Under the pieces are notes generated by a model. It made no database searches. It was not told the DNA's origin and saw only the letters and a list, made by a program, of their open reading frames with translations. Shown in pieces: positions 1 through 10,140 of a DNA stretch of 64,000 bases (the first letter of the stretch is position 1; every line of letters begins with the position of its first letter). This stretch comes from Prodigiosinella confusarubida (GTDB lineage: Bacteria > Pseudomonadota > Gammaproteobacteria > Enterobacterales > Enterobacteriaceae): assembly GCF_002847015.1 (NCBI RefSeq), contig NZ_CP025085.1:4092001-4156000 (forward strand), given 5' to 3'. Both the position numbers and the translations under genes were made by a program.

Positions 1-40
1 CGCCGCCAACTGTACTCTATGCTGTACTAATCCTTGACGA

Positions 41-65
41 TAAAAACCCGCCGCAATGGCGGGTT
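41..65 (-). terminator. Intrinsic terminator of yfaY
   Basis: An 8-bp perfect stem (AACCCGCC with GGCGGGTT, loop GCAAT) is followed on the minus strand by a run of five T. It lies about 70 bases downstream of the yfaY stop codon, so it most likely ends that transcript. Confidence 0.8.
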
Positions 66-135
66 CAGCATGCGGGCCGGGAGTTACACCAGATCAAGAC
101 CTATCACCGACCTCCGAGCAAACACTGATACTGCT

Positions 136-1329
136 TTACAGCGTCTCCAGCACCGTGATCCAACCGTGACCACCATATACCGACCAGCCATTTAACCATC
201 GACGCATCATATTCATCGCCAGCATCGCTACCACTTCCTGATGGATTTTCAGACTATGGCGCTGAACAGTAAACTGAATGGTCTGGGCAAAAGTGCCGTC
301 CGGCGTGTGTAACGCCATTGACAATCGATCATCCTGTAACGCCCCTATATGTAGTGCCAGTGGTGCGTTATGACGGGCAGCCAGTTGGCGGGTCTGCTCC
401 GCCAGAAATGGCAGATCAGGCTGGCTTTTCGTGGTCAATAACTCTCCTCCCGCCAACGGGACATTGGCTGACTGCAACTGCCAGTTAAGCAATCCCGCGG
501 TAAACTGCTCACTGACTGCCACACACAGTTGACGCTCATCCAACCGGCGAGCCAACTGTGCCGGTAATCCTTCCGTCCCTTCAAAAACCATATTTTCACC
601 GGCAACCTGACGCACCTGCTCCCATACGGTTTCCATCGCATGCCGCTGCGACGCCGGCCCGGTCAGCTTCAGTTCAATAATCGGCATAGACGAGCGATAA
701 CCCAGCACCGATCCTTCGGGCAACGGCAAACCATCCAACTGGTTGGCAAGATCACTTTCAGAACGACCAAAAGTGGTTAAACGCAGACACAACGGCGCAT
801 CAGCCACCTCAAAACGCTGCCGCAATCGCGGCATAATTTGTTGTTCTACCATCACTTTAAATTCAGATGGCACGCCCGGAGTAAAAAACATCAGGCACTG
901 ATTTAGCGTCAGGGCAAAGCCACAAGCGGTTCCCACCGGATTATCCACCAGTTCGGCGCTAGCCGGGATCTGTGCCTGCTTGCGGTTGCTGGGTGCCATT
1001 ACCCGGCTCCGTTCGGTAAAAAACGCTTCCATTCGGGCAATCCACTCTGGATGTTCGACCAGCGTTTCACCAGCAGCCGTAGCCGCGGCAAGTGAACTCA
1101 AATCATCGCTGGTCGGCCCCAGTCCACCGTTGACAATCAGTACATCGGCAAACTGGCTCCGCTGGGTCAGCGCGGTGACTAGCGCGTCAAGATCATCTCC
1201 CACCGTCATACGGCTCGACATCGGTAGTCCCTGCTGGAACAAATAGTCCGCCAGCCACGCCGCATTGGTATCCACAATCTGACCATGCAGCACTTCATCC
1301 CCCGTACACAGCATCTCAACCCTAAGCAT
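136..1329 (-). CDS. yfaY: CinA-like protein YfaY
   Basis: This 397-residue protein matches E. coli YfaY closely along its length. Residues 1-170 form a MoaB/Mog-type molybdopterin-binding fold with the typical GDEVLHGQIVDTNA start, the VNGGLGPTSDD motif and the GTACGF and FTPGVPSEF loops. The last 150 residues correspond to the CinA C-terminal domain, which in active PncC enzymes is an NMN deamidase. Here the usual active-site segment reads SEQFTAGLLNW instead of ESCTGG, so deamidase activity is doubtful, as for YfaY of E. coli. It stands alone, followed by its own terminator. The start at the first Met is supported by alignment with the family's N-terminus. The function is not established for this subgroup. 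Confidence 0.93.
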   Translation of the reverse strand: MLRVEMLCTGDEVLHGQIVDTNAAWLADYLFQQGLPMSSRMTVGDDLDALVTALTQRSQFADVLIVNGGLGPTSDDLSSLAAATAAGETLVEHPEWIARMEAFFTERSRVMAPSNRKQAQIPASAELVDNPVGTACGFALTLNQCLMFFTPGVPSEFKVMVEQQIMPRLRQRFEVADAPLCLRLTTFGRSESDLANQLDGLPLPEGSVLGYRSSMPIIELKLTGPASQRHAMETVWEQVRQVAGENMVFEGTEGLPAQLARRLDERQLCVAVSEQFTAGLLNWQLQSANVPLAGGELLTTKSQPDLPFLAEQTRQLAARHNAPLALHIGALQDDRLSMALHTPDGTFAQTIQFTVQRHSLKIHQEVVAMLAMNMMRRWLNGWSVYGGHGWITVLETL

Positions 1330-1470
1330 TCGTTATTCCCCATGATGGTTTTCAGTCACTTTAAAAAGTCACCGGTTCAAATACAACGCTTGTTTTAATT
1401 ATTGATGAAAACACCAGGGAGAATGGTGCCCCGTAAAAAAACCACTACTCTTCAGTTGGTTGGCAGATAC

Positions 1471-1505
1471 AAAAAAAGGGTGAGCAATTAGCCCTCCCTT
1501 TTTTT
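1471..1505 (-). terminator. Terminator between yfaZ and yfaY
   Basis: Facing A7-GGG and CCC-T7 blocks around an imperfect GC stem form a hairpin with T runs on both strands. It sits directly downstream of the yfaZ stop and probably ends yfaZ. The inner stem is imperfect. Confidence 0.6.
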
Positions 1506-1526
1506 CGCAATCTTCGCTGTACTGCG

Positions 1527-2072
1527 TTAAAAACTCAGGCCCAGCCCCACATATGCAGTATCGGCAACTTTATTATCATTATCACTTTCACCCGACGCCA
1601 TATTGATATAACGATAACCGACATCAACAGACAACGGACGGAATACCTGCCAACGCACCCCGGCTTTGGCTTCCACATAATGATCAACATGGCTGGAGAA
1701 CGCATCCGGTGAATAATAACCCTCACCATAAAGCGAGAATGAACTGTTCAACGGTATCTGCAACCCACCGCCCAGCGCAACACCATAACCATCGTCAAAA
1801 TGGTTCTGGTTCATATACACCCCTTTCGCTCCCACGGTCAAAGAGGCATTACTCAGACTAAATGTGTAACCTAGTCCCAGGCTGTAGGAGTCATTACTGT
1901 GATCGCTATTATGTCCCCAACCCACATTTCCGGACAGCCCAGGGACTGGCAGTCCAAACCCGGCGCTAGCTCCCACATAATCACGGCCAGCTTCTCCAGA
2001 AACACTGACGGCCTGAGCCGATGCTGTGGCAAGCAGCAGGCTCCCTGCACAGGCAATCACGAACTTTTTCAT
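1527..2072 (-). CDS. yfaZ: Outer-membrane beta-barrel protein YfaZ
   Basis: This 181-residue exported protein belongs to the YfaZ family. It opens with a Sec signal peptide (MKKFVIACAGSLLLATASAQA, cleavage about residue 21). The mature part is rich in alternating polar and aromatic residues (GLGYTFSLSNASLTVG, YGEGYYSPDAFSS) and ends in GLGLSF, the C-terminal Phe expected for BAM-dependent insertion. These features point to an 8-10 stranded outer-membrane barrel. Its substrate or role is not known. It is monocistronic, lying between a terminator and a hairpin beyond menE. Confidence 0.88.
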   Translation of the reverse strand: MKKFVIACAGSLLLATASAQAVSVSGEAGRDYVGASAGFGLPVPGLSGNVGWGHNSDHSNDSYSLGLGYTFSLSNASLTVGAKGVYMNQNHFDDGYGVALGGGLQIPLNSSFSLYGEGYYSPDAFSSHVDHYVEAKAGVRWQVFRPLSVDVGYRYINMASGESDNDNKVADTAYVGLGLSF

Positions 2073-2120
2073 TATGAAAATCCTTAAAACAGTAGATTAA
2101 ACGCACATAAAACATGCCAC

Positions 2121-2141
2121 GATAGCCTCGTCGAGGCTATC
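2121..2141. terminator. Palindromic hairpin between menE and yfaZ
   Basis: A near-perfect inverted repeat (GATAGCCTC, loop GTC, GAGGCTATC) lies 60 bases beyond the end of menE and upstream of yfaZ. There is no clear T run directly after it, so it may be a weak terminator or an mRNA-stabilising 3' hairpin of the men operon. Confidence 0.45.
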
Positions 2142-2201
2142 TGAATTTATGGGTCATTGCCGTTCAGAGCGGCATATTCGCCCACATGAATATACGCCGT
2201 G

Positions 2202-3590
2202 TCAGCCGCATGATACTCGTTGCCGCTGCACCCAGGTTTTCACTTGCTGACGGGAAATTTTAATGCCGCCGGTTTTTAATTCCAGAGGTAGGTGGTAGTA
2301 AGCTATCGGGCGTTGAAATCCGGCCAACTGCGGTGACAACCAATCACGCAGACTTTCCAGCGCCACTTCTTCTGCCACTGCCACAACGGCTACTGGCCGA
2401 TGGCCGAACTCCTCATCATCCACTGGCACCACACAAGCATATTCAACGGCAGGATGTCGCAACAGCACCGCTTCCACATCTTCAGGCTGGATCCCCTCTC
2501 CGGCACTAAAAAACTGATTATCCAACCGCCCGAGAATACGCCACTCATCCTGTTCCCGACAGCCACGATCTCGAGTATGGAACCAGCCATCCTCATCAGT
2601 TAGCGGGATTAACCGACCATCGCGCCAGTAGCCCGATGCCAGGCTGCTGCCGCGCAGTAAAACCTCTTCGTTGAGCAAGCGGATTTCCCGAGCTGCCAAT
2701 ACACTCCCCACACCAGGACGCCCATCCGCACGCTTGGCACAAACAGTGGAAGCCAGCTCGGTCAGGCCATAGCCACACCAGCAGCGAATCCCTTGTGCCT
2801 CGGCCTGCTGCGTCAGTGATGGTGGGATCATCGCGCCGCCCAACAACACGTTTTTCAATGTTTGCGGTCTCTCGTCCTGCGACAACAGACGCCACAGTTG
2901 GGTAGGCACCAGCGAAGCATGGGTACAATCCCACAATGCCGCTGGTAATGGCCGGGAAGGTCGTACCACCAACGTCGCGCCAGCCACCAGCCAACGCCAG
3001 ACAATGCCCTGACCGGAAACATGAAACAGCGGTAACGATAATAACCAGCGCTCGCCCGGCCCGAACGGCATCAGTTGTAACACACCTTCCGCACTGGCCA
3101 GATGCGCAGCATAGTGATGTACCGCCGCTTTGGGCATGCCACTCGATCCAGACGTTAGCGTCATCGTGGCAAATCGCTGCGATTGCCACTCCAGCCTGGA
3201 TGGCGGTTGGTGTACTACTGATGTTGTTAGGTGGAGTCGCCTGATACCAGCAGGCCAGGATTGGTTTTTCAGGCAAAGCGCAAAATCGATATTCAGCGCG
3301 GTCAACAGTTCATCGGTCAAGACATTAGGCAGTTGTGGATTGAGCGGCAACAATCGCGCCCCACATTGCAAGCAGGCCAGATAACACAACAGCATCTCAC
3401 TGCTGTTTTTTCCTCGCAGCGCCACACCACAGCCTGGGACAACGCCCTGCTGCACAAAATTAGCTGAGAGATCATCAAGATACCCGGCCAACTGCTGCCA
3501 GCTCCAGTCCGTATCCTCAACGATCAACGCCGTCGCTTGTGGACAGAGACCAGCCCAGACGTGCCAGGGCCAGTCGTTCAAGATTGCCAT
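2202..3590 (-). CDS. menE: o-Succinylbenzoate-CoA ligase MenE
   Basis: MenE is an ANL-superfamily adenylating enzyme that activates o-succinylbenzoate with ATP and CoA in menaquinone synthesis. The 462-residue protein carries the phosphate-binding P-loop [17 protein letters not shown] near residue 150, the WCGYGLTE motif, and the RDRG and [14 protein letters not shown] hinge before the small C-terminal domain that ends near a GGIKISR catalytic lysine segment. It is the last gene of menF-D-H-B-C-E and overlaps the end of menC by 13 bases, which implies coupled translation. The length is slightly above the 451 of E. coli. Confidence 0.96.
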   Translation of the reverse strand: MAILNDWPWHVWAGLCPQATALIVEDTDWSWQQLAGYLDDLSANFVQQGVVPGCGVALRGKNSSEMLLCYLACLQCGARLLPLNPQLPNVLTDELLTALNIDFALCLKNQSWPAGIRRLHLTTSVVHQPPSRLEWQSQRFATMTLTSGSSGMPKAAVHHYAAHLASAEGVLQLMPFGPGERWLLSLPLFHVSGQGIVWRWLVAGATLVVRPSRPLPAALWDCTHASLVPTQLWRLLSQDERPQTLKNVLLGGAMIPPSLTQQAEAQGIRCWCGYGLTELASTVCAKRADGRPGVGSVLAAREIRLLNEEVLLRGSSLASGYWRDGRLIPLTDEDGWFHTRDRGCREQDEWRILGRLDNQFFSAGEGIQPEDVEAVLLRHPAVEYACVVPVDDEEFGHRPVAVVAVAEEVALESLRDWLSPQLAGFQRPIAYYHLPLELKTGGIKISRQQVKTWVQRQRVSCG

Positions 3591-4549
3591 ACCACGTCCA
3601 GTTGACCGACATCCAGTAACGGCAACGCACTATCAGGCCAACGACGGACAATCTGTGCCTGCATCAGATCCAGTGTGTCGAGTCCCGGTATGGTCAATGG
3701 CGTTAGCCACCCTGCCAGGCGCGCCAGTTGTGTCAATCCCAGACTAGATTCGATACTGGAACTGATGACCGCCGTTAATCCTGCCTGATGGGCCTGATGT
3801 ACCAGTTGCTGGCAGCGAGCGATACTGCCAATCAGGGTTGGCTTAATAATAATGGCGCTAACGCCCGGTTCAGCTTCCACTTGAAAGTCCGCCTCGCGCA
3901 CGCTTTCATCCCAGGCGATATTGATCCCGGTTGTCAGCGCAAAATCGCGAGACTCTTCACGGGTTTTGCAAGGCTCTTCCAGAAACGCAATCCGTGAACG
4001 CAGTTCTGGGGAGACATAACGGGCAAAACCATCAGCCTTGGTCCGTGTCCAACTACGGTTAGCATCCAAACGCAACGAGAGATCAGGCAACGCCTCCAGC
4101 AATACGCTGACCACCATGCCGTCACGTACCGCTTCATACAACCCGACTTTGACCTTGGCCACTTTGTCGCCCGGCAACCCTTGCAACATGGCAAATAACT
4201 CGTCCGGATCACCGCTGCACAACGGCACTTTACGGTAGTCCGCCTCGATGGGTAACTGCTGCGACAGCTCCGCCAACGCACAGCTCAGTCCGAAAGCGAC
4301 AGACGGCGGTAACGAGTCAGACACACTGTCACCGGCCAGCCACCGCGGTAACTGCTCAAGAATTGCTGCTTCCGCTTCGGCCAGCGTTTCGATACTGAAC
4401 TGCGGCAGAGGCGCAATTTCACCCCAGCCTTGCTGTCCATCCTGTTGCAGGCAGACAATTAATCCGTCACGGGTTTTCAGACGCTGGTTACGCAGCACGA
4501 CGCCGGCATCCATCGGCACACTGTAACGATAGAGAGTTACCTTACGCAT
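3578..4549 (-). CDS. menC: o-Succinylbenzoate synthase MenC
   Basis: MenC is an enolase-superfamily dehydratase converting SHCHC to o-succinylbenzoate with Mg2+. In the 323-residue sequence the catalytic landmarks appear in order: AKVKVGLYE (the acid/base lysines), RLDANRSW (metal Asp), FLEEP (metal Glu), AWDESVRE (metal Asp) and IIIKPTLIG (second-side lysine). Its start codon overlaps the menB stop as TAATG, and its end overlaps menE by 13 bases, so the three genes are translated as one unit. Confidence 0.96.
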   Translation of the reverse strand: MRKVTLYRYSVPMDAGVVLRNQRLKTRDGLIVCLQQDGQQGWGEIAPLPQFSIETLAEAEAAILEQLPRWLAGDSVSDSLPPSVAFGLSCALAELSQQLPIEADYRKVPLCSGDPDELFAMLQGLPGDKVAKVKVGLYEAVRDGMVVSVLLEALPDLSLRLDANRSWTRTKADGFARYVSPELRSRIAFLEEPCKTREESRDFALTTGINIAWDESVREADFQVEAEPGVSAIIIKPTLIGSIARCQQLVHQAHQAGLTAVISSSIESSLGLTQLARLAGWLTPLTIPGLDTLDLMQAQIVRRWPDSALPLLDVGQLDVVWQS

Positions 4550-5412
4550 TATGGATTCCGCCGGAATTTGCTGAAGTCAGGCTGCCGTTTTTCGTTGAAG
4601 GCGTTACGACCTTCCTGTCCTTCATCCGTCATATAGAACAGCATGGTGGCGTTACCCGCCAATTCCTGTAATCCGGCCTGACCATCACAGTCCGCATTCA
4701 ATGCCGCTTTCAGGCAACGCAACGCCATTGGACTGTTTTGCAGCATTTCACGACACCAGCGCACGGTCTCTTTTTCCAGCTCAGCCAACGGAACCACTGT
4801 ATTGACCAGCCCCATGTCCAGCGCTTGCTGCGCATCATACTGACGGCACAGAAACCAAATTTCACGGGCTTTTTTCTGACCGACGATGCGCGCCATGTAC
4901 GATGCCCCCCATCCACCATCAAACGATCCCACTCGCGGACCGGTCTGGCCGAAAATGGCATTTTCAGCCGCAATGGTCAGGTCACACATCATATGCAGCA
5001 CATGCCCGCCACCGATGGAGTAACCGGCGACCATTGCCACCACGGGTTTTGGGCAGGTTCGAATCTGGCGCTGAAAATCCAGCACATTCAGATGGTGAAC
5101 ACCGCTGTCATCCTGATAACCACCGTAGTCGCCACGGACTTTCTGGTCGCCACCAGAACAAAACGCTTTATCCCCGGCGCCCGTCAGAATAACAGTGCCG
5201 ATACCGTCGTCATAACGAGCGTTTTCCAGCGCCTGCATCATCTCTTTCACCGTTTGTGGACGGAAAGCGTTACGTACCTGAGGGCGATTAATAGTGATTT
5301 TAGCGATACCATCAACCGATTTGTGATAAAGAATATCGACAAAATCACCGCTGCAATCATGCCATTCTACTGGGGCATAAAGCAGTTCTTCACTGGGATA
5401 CAGCATAGTCAT
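4549..5412 (-). CDS. menB: 1,4-Dihydroxy-2-naphthoyl-CoA synthase MenB
   Basis: MenB is a crotonase-fold enzyme that closes the naphthoquinone ring from succinylbenzoyl-CoA. The 287 residues show the crotonase oxyanion elements ([10 protein letters not shown] and [15 protein letters not shown]) and the family signature [18 protein letters not shown]. The Gly-rich form of this loop is that of the bicarbonate-dependent MenB class. It overlaps menH by four bases (ATGA) and menC by one base. Confidence 0.97.
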   Translation of the reverse strand: MTMLYPSEELLYAPVEWHDCSGDFVDILYHKSVDGIAKITINRPQVRNAFRPQTVKEMMQALENARYDDGIGTVILTGAGDKAFCSGGDQKVRGDYGGYQDDSGVHHLNVLDFQRQIRTCPKPVVAMVAGYSIGGGHVLHMMCDLTIAAENAIFGQTGPRVGSFDGGWGASYMARIVGQKKAREIWFLCRQYDAQQALDMGLVNTVVPLAELEKETVRWCREMLQNSPMALRCLKAALNADCDGQAGLQELAGNATMLFYMTDEGQEGRNAFNEKRQPDFSKFRRNP

Positions 5413-6188
5413 TGTTCCTTAGAGGGATGAGAAATAAACCAACGAATCCGTGCGGCATAGTCAGCCGGATTCGCCTGATGAGCGTTATGACCGGCATGGG
5501 CCACGCTCAAGAGCGGTAATTGATATTGTGCTGCCAACGCCTGAAATTGGTTATCACTGTCGCCGCACAGGTAGCCAAACGGCACGCGAAGCTGGCGCAG
5601 TTTGTCCACCAGCCACGGCTGGTGGGACAACGAAGTTGCCTCCAGCATACCCGCGACGGCGGGGCCATGATTGTGGCTGCGCCGTTCAGTCAGCGCCTCA
5701 CGCTGCATTTTGTTCAGATCGGCAAATACCGGCTGCGTGTACCAGTCCGGTAATACCTGCTGCAACGGCTCGGTGCGAAAACGCGCCGCCCAGTGTGCAT
5801 CATGCCGTTGCCGCGCGTCCCGCTGTGCGACATCGGCCAGACCGGGATGCCCGCCCTCCACCAGTAATCCACGTAGCCCGGGGTCATCACGCTGGCACGC
5901 GTGATACATGGCGAGACGACCACCCAACGAATACCCCAGCAGCCAATAATCCGTCACCGATTGCTGAACCAACAGGTCATGCAACTGTTGGCTGACCGTA
6001 GCAAAACTGTCCGCCGCGACCCATCGAGACGCACCGTGACCGGGAAGATCCACCAGTAACACCGGACGATCCTGCAAAAATGGCAGTAGCGCTTGCCAGT
6101 CTTCACCGCTGCCAAGCAACCCATGCAGAAACACCAGCCACGGTTGTCCTGGCTGCGCCGCTCCAATTTTCTGGCAGTGTATTACCAT
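5409..6188 (-). CDS. menH: SHCHC synthase MenH
   Basis: MenH is an alpha/beta hydrolase-fold lyase that removes pyruvate from SEPHCHC to give SHCHC. The 259-residue protein has the [12 protein letters not shown] oxyanion segment near residue 20, the nucleophile elbow [11 protein letters not shown] near residue 85, an acidic position in [10 protein letters not shown] and the catalytic histidine in AHAGHNAHQ. It overlaps menD by seven bases upstream and menB by four bases downstream, so it is tightly embedded in the operon. Confidence 0.95.
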   Translation of the reverse strand: MVIHCQKIGAAQPGQPWLVFLHGLLGSGEDWQALLPFLQDRPVLLVDLPGHGASRWVAADSFATVSQQLHDLLVQQSVTDYWLLGYSLGGRLAMYHACQRDDPGLRGLLVEGGHPGLADVAQRDARQRHDAHWAARFRTEPLQQVLPDWYTQPVFADLNKMQREALTERRSHNHGPAVAGMLEATSLSHQPWLVDKLRQLRVPFGYLCGDSDNQFQALAAQYQLPLLSVAHAGHNAHQANPADYAARIRWFISHPSKEQ

Positions 6189-7858
6189 GATGCTACCTCG
6201 GAAAGCAGCTGGCTCAACGTTTCAGCCCCCGCTTTTGGTGTTACCACCACCTCCAACAGGGTAGTGTCGCACTGTTGCCAACCTTGCGTGACCGCGTCTT
6301 CTACCTGCTGCCAGTTCTCCGCTCGTACATAACGCAAGCCAAACATCGCCGCCGCATGGCCGAACTCCACCTGCTGCGGCATACAGTAAAACATTTCCCG
6401 CTGTTCTGGCGGTGTCGGTAGCAGAGAAAATATCTGCCCACCGTTATTGTTAACCACAATGAGCACCAAGGATGCTGGCACCTGACGCAATAACGCCAGC
6501 GCATTGAGATCATAAAGCGCCGACAGATCGCCAATAATACCCAGTGTCGGACGACCATTCGCCCGCTGCACACCAGCCAGCGTAGAAATCAGACCGTCAA
6601 TACCGCTAGCCCCACGGTTACTGTAAACCGGATATCCAGCCGGCAATTGCGCCAAAGCATCCACCAGACGCACAGTCAGGCTGTTACCCACAAAAAATTG
6701 CCCATCTGTAGGCAGCAATTCGGGAACACGGTGCGCCAGTTGTGCCTCACCAAAACCGAAAGTCAGTCGAGAAACCACCTGCTGATGTACTCGCCCGACA
6801 CAGTCGTCGAGTGCTTTCGCCCAGGGAGCCTGAGCGGAAGAAGGATGGGCCGTCAGCCAGACACCGATATCAGCCACCAGTCGCCGCCCACGATGTTGGG
6901 CCGGGTCAAGACGCCCCGATAATGGATCAACCAGCCAGTATTCCAGCGGCTGGCTCGCTGCCTGCCACTGCAATAACCGTTTTCCGGTCAGGCTACCGCC
7001 AAACTGCACGACCAGTTCGGCCTGTTGCAAAATCGCAGCCTGCGGGTGTGCCAACCATAAATCTGCGCATGGCAACGGTTGTCCGCTTTGTGAGAGCACA
7101 TCGCCAATCAGTGGCCAACCAAGCTGTTGTGCCCAATGGGCAATTTTTTCACCCTGCTCTGCCGGCACTCGCCCAACGATGACCACACCGCGTTTCTTCT
7201 GCCATGACAGCCAGTCCGGCTGCATAATACACCCGGCCGGCGCAGTATCCGCCCGCAGCCAGGGGGAACCATCCCGCCACCAGTCTCCCAGCGTTTGCAG
7301 CCAATCCTGGTAAATATCCGGGTCATCAGCACCATAGAGTGGTTCGGCAAATGGACAATTGATATGCACAGCGCCATAAGAAAGTGATGTCAGGGCGTTA
7401 TCAACGGCAGATACCAGCCAACGGGCAGAAATATCGGGTGTCGGACGGGGCAGGCTCAGTGTTTGCTGCGGATGTGAAGCAAACATGCCTGCTTGACGAA
7501 TAGCCTGATTTGCCCCGCAGTCAATTAGCTCTGGCGGACGATCGGCGGTCAATACGACCAACCGTTCACCGGTCAACCCCGCCTCTATCACTGCCGGATA
7601 AAGGTTGGCGGCTGCCGTACCCGACGTCACAACGATCGCGACGGGTTCACGTCCTGCCTTCGCCAGCCCTAACGCCAGATGTCCCAATCCACGCTCATCA
7701 AAATGCGTATGGCAAATCAACGCCGGATGATTGGCGGCGGCAAGAGTCAATGGCGTAGATCGAGAGCCAGGCGCGATGCAGACATGGTGTACACCGTGAC
7801 GGGTCAGCGCTTCGAACAACACTGAAGCCCAGCGGTGGTTAAATACATTTGTGGACAT
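6182..7858 (-). CDS. menD: SEPHCHC synthase MenD
   Basis: MenD is the thiamine-diphosphate enzyme that joins 2-oxoglutarate and isochorismate, the committed step to menaquinone. The 558 residues show an N-terminal Pyr domain with [26 protein letters not shown] (the catalytic Glu of TPP enzymes) and [13 protein letters not shown]. The C-terminal PP domain carries [13 protein letters not shown] and [12 protein letters not shown], followed by [12 protein letters not shown], which binds Mg2+/TPP. The length equals the usual 556-558. A 107-base gap separates it from menF, so an internal promoter is possible, but none is clear. Confidence 0.97.
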   Translation of the reverse strand: MSTNVFNHRWASVLFEALTRHGVHHVCIAPGSRSTPLTLAAANHPALICHTHFDERGLGHLALGLAKAGREPVAIVVTSGTAAANLYPAVIEAGLTGERLVVLTADRPPELIDCGANQAIRQAGMFASHPQQTLSLPRPTPDISARWLVSAVDNALTSLSYGAVHINCPFAEPLYGADDPDIYQDWLQTLGDWWRDGSPWLRADTAPAGCIMQPDWLSWQKKRGVVIVGRVPAEQGEKIAHWAQQLGWPLIGDVLSQSGQPLPCADLWLAHPQAAILQQAELVVQFGGSLTGKRLLQWQAASQPLEYWLVDPLSGRLDPAQHRGRRLVADIGVWLTAHPSSAQAPWAKALDDCVGRVHQQVVSRLTFGFGEAQLAHRVPELLPTDGQFFVGNSLTVRLVDALAQLPAGYPVYSNRGASGIDGLISTLAGVQRANGRPTLGIIGDLSALYDLNALALLRQVPASLVLIVVNNNGGQIFSLLPTPPEQREMFYCMPQQVEFGHAAAMFGLRYVRAENWQQVEDAVTQGWQQCDTTLLEVVVTPKAGAETLSQLLSEVASW

Positions 7859-7965
7859 GATCGTCTCAACAACTCTGGTTGCGGGTTGTAGTCATAATTA
7901 TATTTTTTTCTGTACCATCGACTTTGATATAAACCAGCAACTGGCACAACGAACATAAAACAAAA

Positions 7966-9288
7966 CTATGACATATCACCGTCTAATAGCGATTTAAGTC
8001 CAGCGGCCTTGTTTTCCAGCTCCTGCCACTCTTGTTGTGGATCAGAACCAGCCACAATACCGGCGCCGGCATACAGCGTTAGTATATTTTCCGCGATATC
8101 TGCCGAGCGTAGCGCCACACAGAACTCCGACTGCTGACGGGAAAGATAACCGGCAGATCCAGCGTACCAACGACGGTCAAACGGCTCATGCTGCGCCAAG
8201 AATTGTCGAGCTGCTACTCGCGGTAATCCTGCCACCGCCGCAGTGGGCTGTAGCAGGTGGAGGCAGACACGGTCCGAGGCTTCACGCAATGTTACCTGAA
8301 TGGACCGTCGCAGATGCTGAACTTTGCGCAAGCGAACAACCTCAGGTCGCATTACATCCAGCGTCAGTGCCGACTGACGTAAGCGCTGGCAGATATCGTC
8401 CACCACCAACATGTTTTCACACTGGTTTTTCACATCATTCATCAACCAGTCGGCCAGTTCTGCCGCGCGCCTGTCGTCCCGATCACTGGCCACGGTCCCG
8501 GCAAGGGCTTCTGTTTCCAGTTGATTTATCTGGCGGAGATACAAACGTTCGGGGCTGGAACCCAGAAAAGCCTGATGGGCATCAAACGCCAGCATAAAGT
8601 GATAACAGCGATGATTGACCGCACGGCTGGCGGCCATAAACGTTGTCGCCCGCAACGGCGTATCCAGCGTCAGGGTGGTCGCCCGAGCAGGAACTACCTT
8701 TTCCATTTTGCCAGCGTTAATGTCTTCCAGCGCGTGGTGCAACATGTCGATCCACTGCTGGCGATCAGGTTGGTGCTGCGTGTGCTTAATTACCGCATAT
8801 AGCGGTGGTAGGGCGTGTAATGGGGCAAGCTGGCGCATCAACGCCAGAGCCTGATGCGCATCATCCTGCAACGATGTGTCACTGAACAGGTTAACGCACA
8901 CCTGCAACAGATTACCCTGCCGCAATAGCGCAATACGTGGCAAGAACAGGTAGCCCGCTATCTGCTCTCCGTCCCGCTGTTGTTGCCCGAAAGCATTCAA
9001 CCCCCAGATACGAACACGGTTATCAGTCGTATGCTGCTGCAAAAACGTTTCTGCTTCTCCAATATTATTGAAGTTACAGGCCTGGCCACACACGGCGGCC
9101 TCTTCATCATCCTGACGGTGCTGCCAGTAAAATTGGGGGTACAAGGGCTGTGACGCCAGCCATGCCAGTAATAAGGAGGTTTCAGTCAGCGTCATCGACA
9201 ATGTAATGGGCCGAAAGCCGGCTTTCTCTGGCAATGGTTTACTTAATTCTTTCTGCATGCGTTGCAACAAGCCTGAAAGTTGCTTCAC
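7966..9288 (-). CDS. menF: Isochorismate synthase MenF
   Basis: MenF is a chorismate-utilising enzyme that makes isochorismate for menaquinone. The 440-residue protein ends with the conserved chorismate-binding domain: GKMEKVVPARATTL (general-base lysine region), FLGSSPERLYLR, LAGTVASDRDD, HLRRSIQVTLRE, PTAAVAGLPR and AGSAGYLS. It is the first gene of the men operon, with a long non-coding spacer upstream. It is slightly longer than the 431-residue E. coli protein. EntC-type isochorismate synthases are related, but the men context decides the call. Confidence 0.95.
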   Translation of the reverse strand: MKQLSGLLQRMQKELSKPLPEKAGFRPITLSMTLTETSLLLAWLASQPLYPQFYWQHRQDDEEAAVCGQACNFNNIGEAETFLQQHTTDNRVRIWGLNAFGQQQRDGEQIAGYLFLPRIALLRQGNLLQVCVNLFSDTSLQDDAHQALALMRQLAPLHALPPLYAVIKHTQHQPDRQQWIDMLHHALEDINAGKMEKVVPARATTLTLDTPLRATTFMAASRAVNHRCYHFMLAFDAHQAFLGSSPERLYLRQINQLETEALAGTVASDRDDRRAAELADWLMNDVKNQCENMLVVDDICQRLRQSALTLDVMRPEVVRLRKVQHLRRSIQVTLREASDRVCLHLLQPTAAVAGLPRVAARQFLAQHEPFDRRWYAGSAGYLSRQQSEFCVALRSADIAENILTLYAGAGIVAGSDPQQEWQELENKAAGLKSLLDGDMS

Positions 9289-9447
9289 GTTAACCCCAGC
9301 ATCCTAACTGAAAGGATGGAATTATACGGGCCGTCTCGTAGAAACGAAATGCCACAGAAGTGCGATCCCGCATCAATCGCAAAATCCACTATCTCAGAGA
9401 ATAAAAAATGGCCGAGTGAGGTCCAGGAATAGAAAAAGTAATCAAAG
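9289..9447. other. Spacer upstream of menF
   Basis: No gene is supported here. The segment should hold the menF promoter on the minus strand, but no convincing -35/-10 pair stands out. Confidence 0.4.
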
Positions 9448-9510
9448 GCGACCAACGCATTTGCAACTCGAAGGATAACGGGTGCGTACTTAATAGATTT
9501 TAAGTTACAG
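9448..9510. repeat. Degenerate ERIC ends
   Basis: The segment reads like the right end of one ERIC element (CCAACGCATTTGCAACTCGA then GGATAACGGGT) directly followed by the left end of another (TTAATAGATTTTAAGTTACAG). The core palindrome is missing. It is most simply a decayed ERIC tandem similar to the intact tandem at 10014-10343. Confidence 0.5.
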
Positions 9511-9910
9511 ATATGAGTAACCTCGTGGATGATGCGGCAATAAATACGGCGTTTAATCGGGAATAGCGCCCGCCTGATAAGGCACTAAAAAGTGTAATTC
9601 CCGGCCACCTCAACGTTTATCATTTAAAAGTCGAGATACATACTCTATTTTTAAACACATAAAACAACACTTATTTACAATCTGATACGACAAATGCGTA
9701 AGCAATAGGGAAAAATCGTTAAAGATAAATATAATCAATAAATTACAATCATAAATTTTCATTAAAAATAATAATTATAATTTTTTTCATATTTAAATAT
9801 GAGATATTTCAGCATAATTGCCTATTCATACACGGATGTTATGAATGAAAAACATTCTGTCGATATATGATATCATTTCGCATTAAGTGATAAAAAAGTA
9901 GAAAATGAAC
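9511..9910. other. AT-rich spacer without recognisable genes
   Basis: This AT-rich stretch has no open frame with a ribosome site. It presumably includes the promoter of the candidate small RNA that follows. A near-consensus -10 hexamer (TATCAT) lies at 9871-9876, but no well-spaced -35 was found. Confidence 0.4.
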
Positions 9911-9995
9911 GCTTTACACTAATCATTCTTCATCATCTTCATTCCTCTATTAAGAATATTTTCTTTTCTATTGCCGGTTCGTCCGGCATTTTTTA
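9911..9995 (+). ncRNA. Candidate MicF-like small RNA
   Basis: A strong intrinsic terminator (TGCCGG, TTCGT loop, CCGGCA, then six T) ends a plus-strand stretch that has no coding gene before it. The preceding 60 bases are unstructured and pyrimidine-rich. The complement of TTCATCATCTTCATTCCTCT reads as a Shine-Dalgarno (AGAGGA), a short spacer, then ATGATGAA, the start of an OmpF-type porin message. In E. coli the porin regulator MicF lies upstream of rcsD in the same orientation; here rcsD follows after one intervening gene. The start at about 9911 is a guess from the GCT opening of MicF. Sequence identity to E. coli MicF is low, so this is an inference from position, terminator and target complementarity. 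Confidence 0.5.
9972..9995 (+). terminator. Orphan intrinsic terminator
   Basis: A 6-bp GC-rich stem, TGCCGG/CCGGCA, with a TTCGT loop is followed by TTTTTTTA. No coding gene on the plus strand ends here, which is the main reason to propose a small RNA upstream. Confidence 0.8.
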
Positions 9996-10013
9996 TAGTT
10001 CGATAGAACCTGC

Positions 10014-10140
10014 TATACCCCAAATAATTCGAGTTGCAGGAAGGCGGAAAGAGAGTGAATCCCGAGGAGCTTACTCAGGTAAGTGATTCGGGTGAACGAA
10101 CGCAGCCAACACACCTGCAACTTGAAGTATGACGGGTATA
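10014..10140 (+). repeat. ERIC element 1
   Basis: This 127-base copy begins TATACCC and ends GGGTATA. It contains the ERIC core (GTGAATCCCGAGGAGCTTAC, then AAGTGATTCGGGTGAACG), whose two halves form the usual central hairpin. ERIC repeats are non-autonomous intergenic elements of enterobacteria. Confidence 0.9.
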
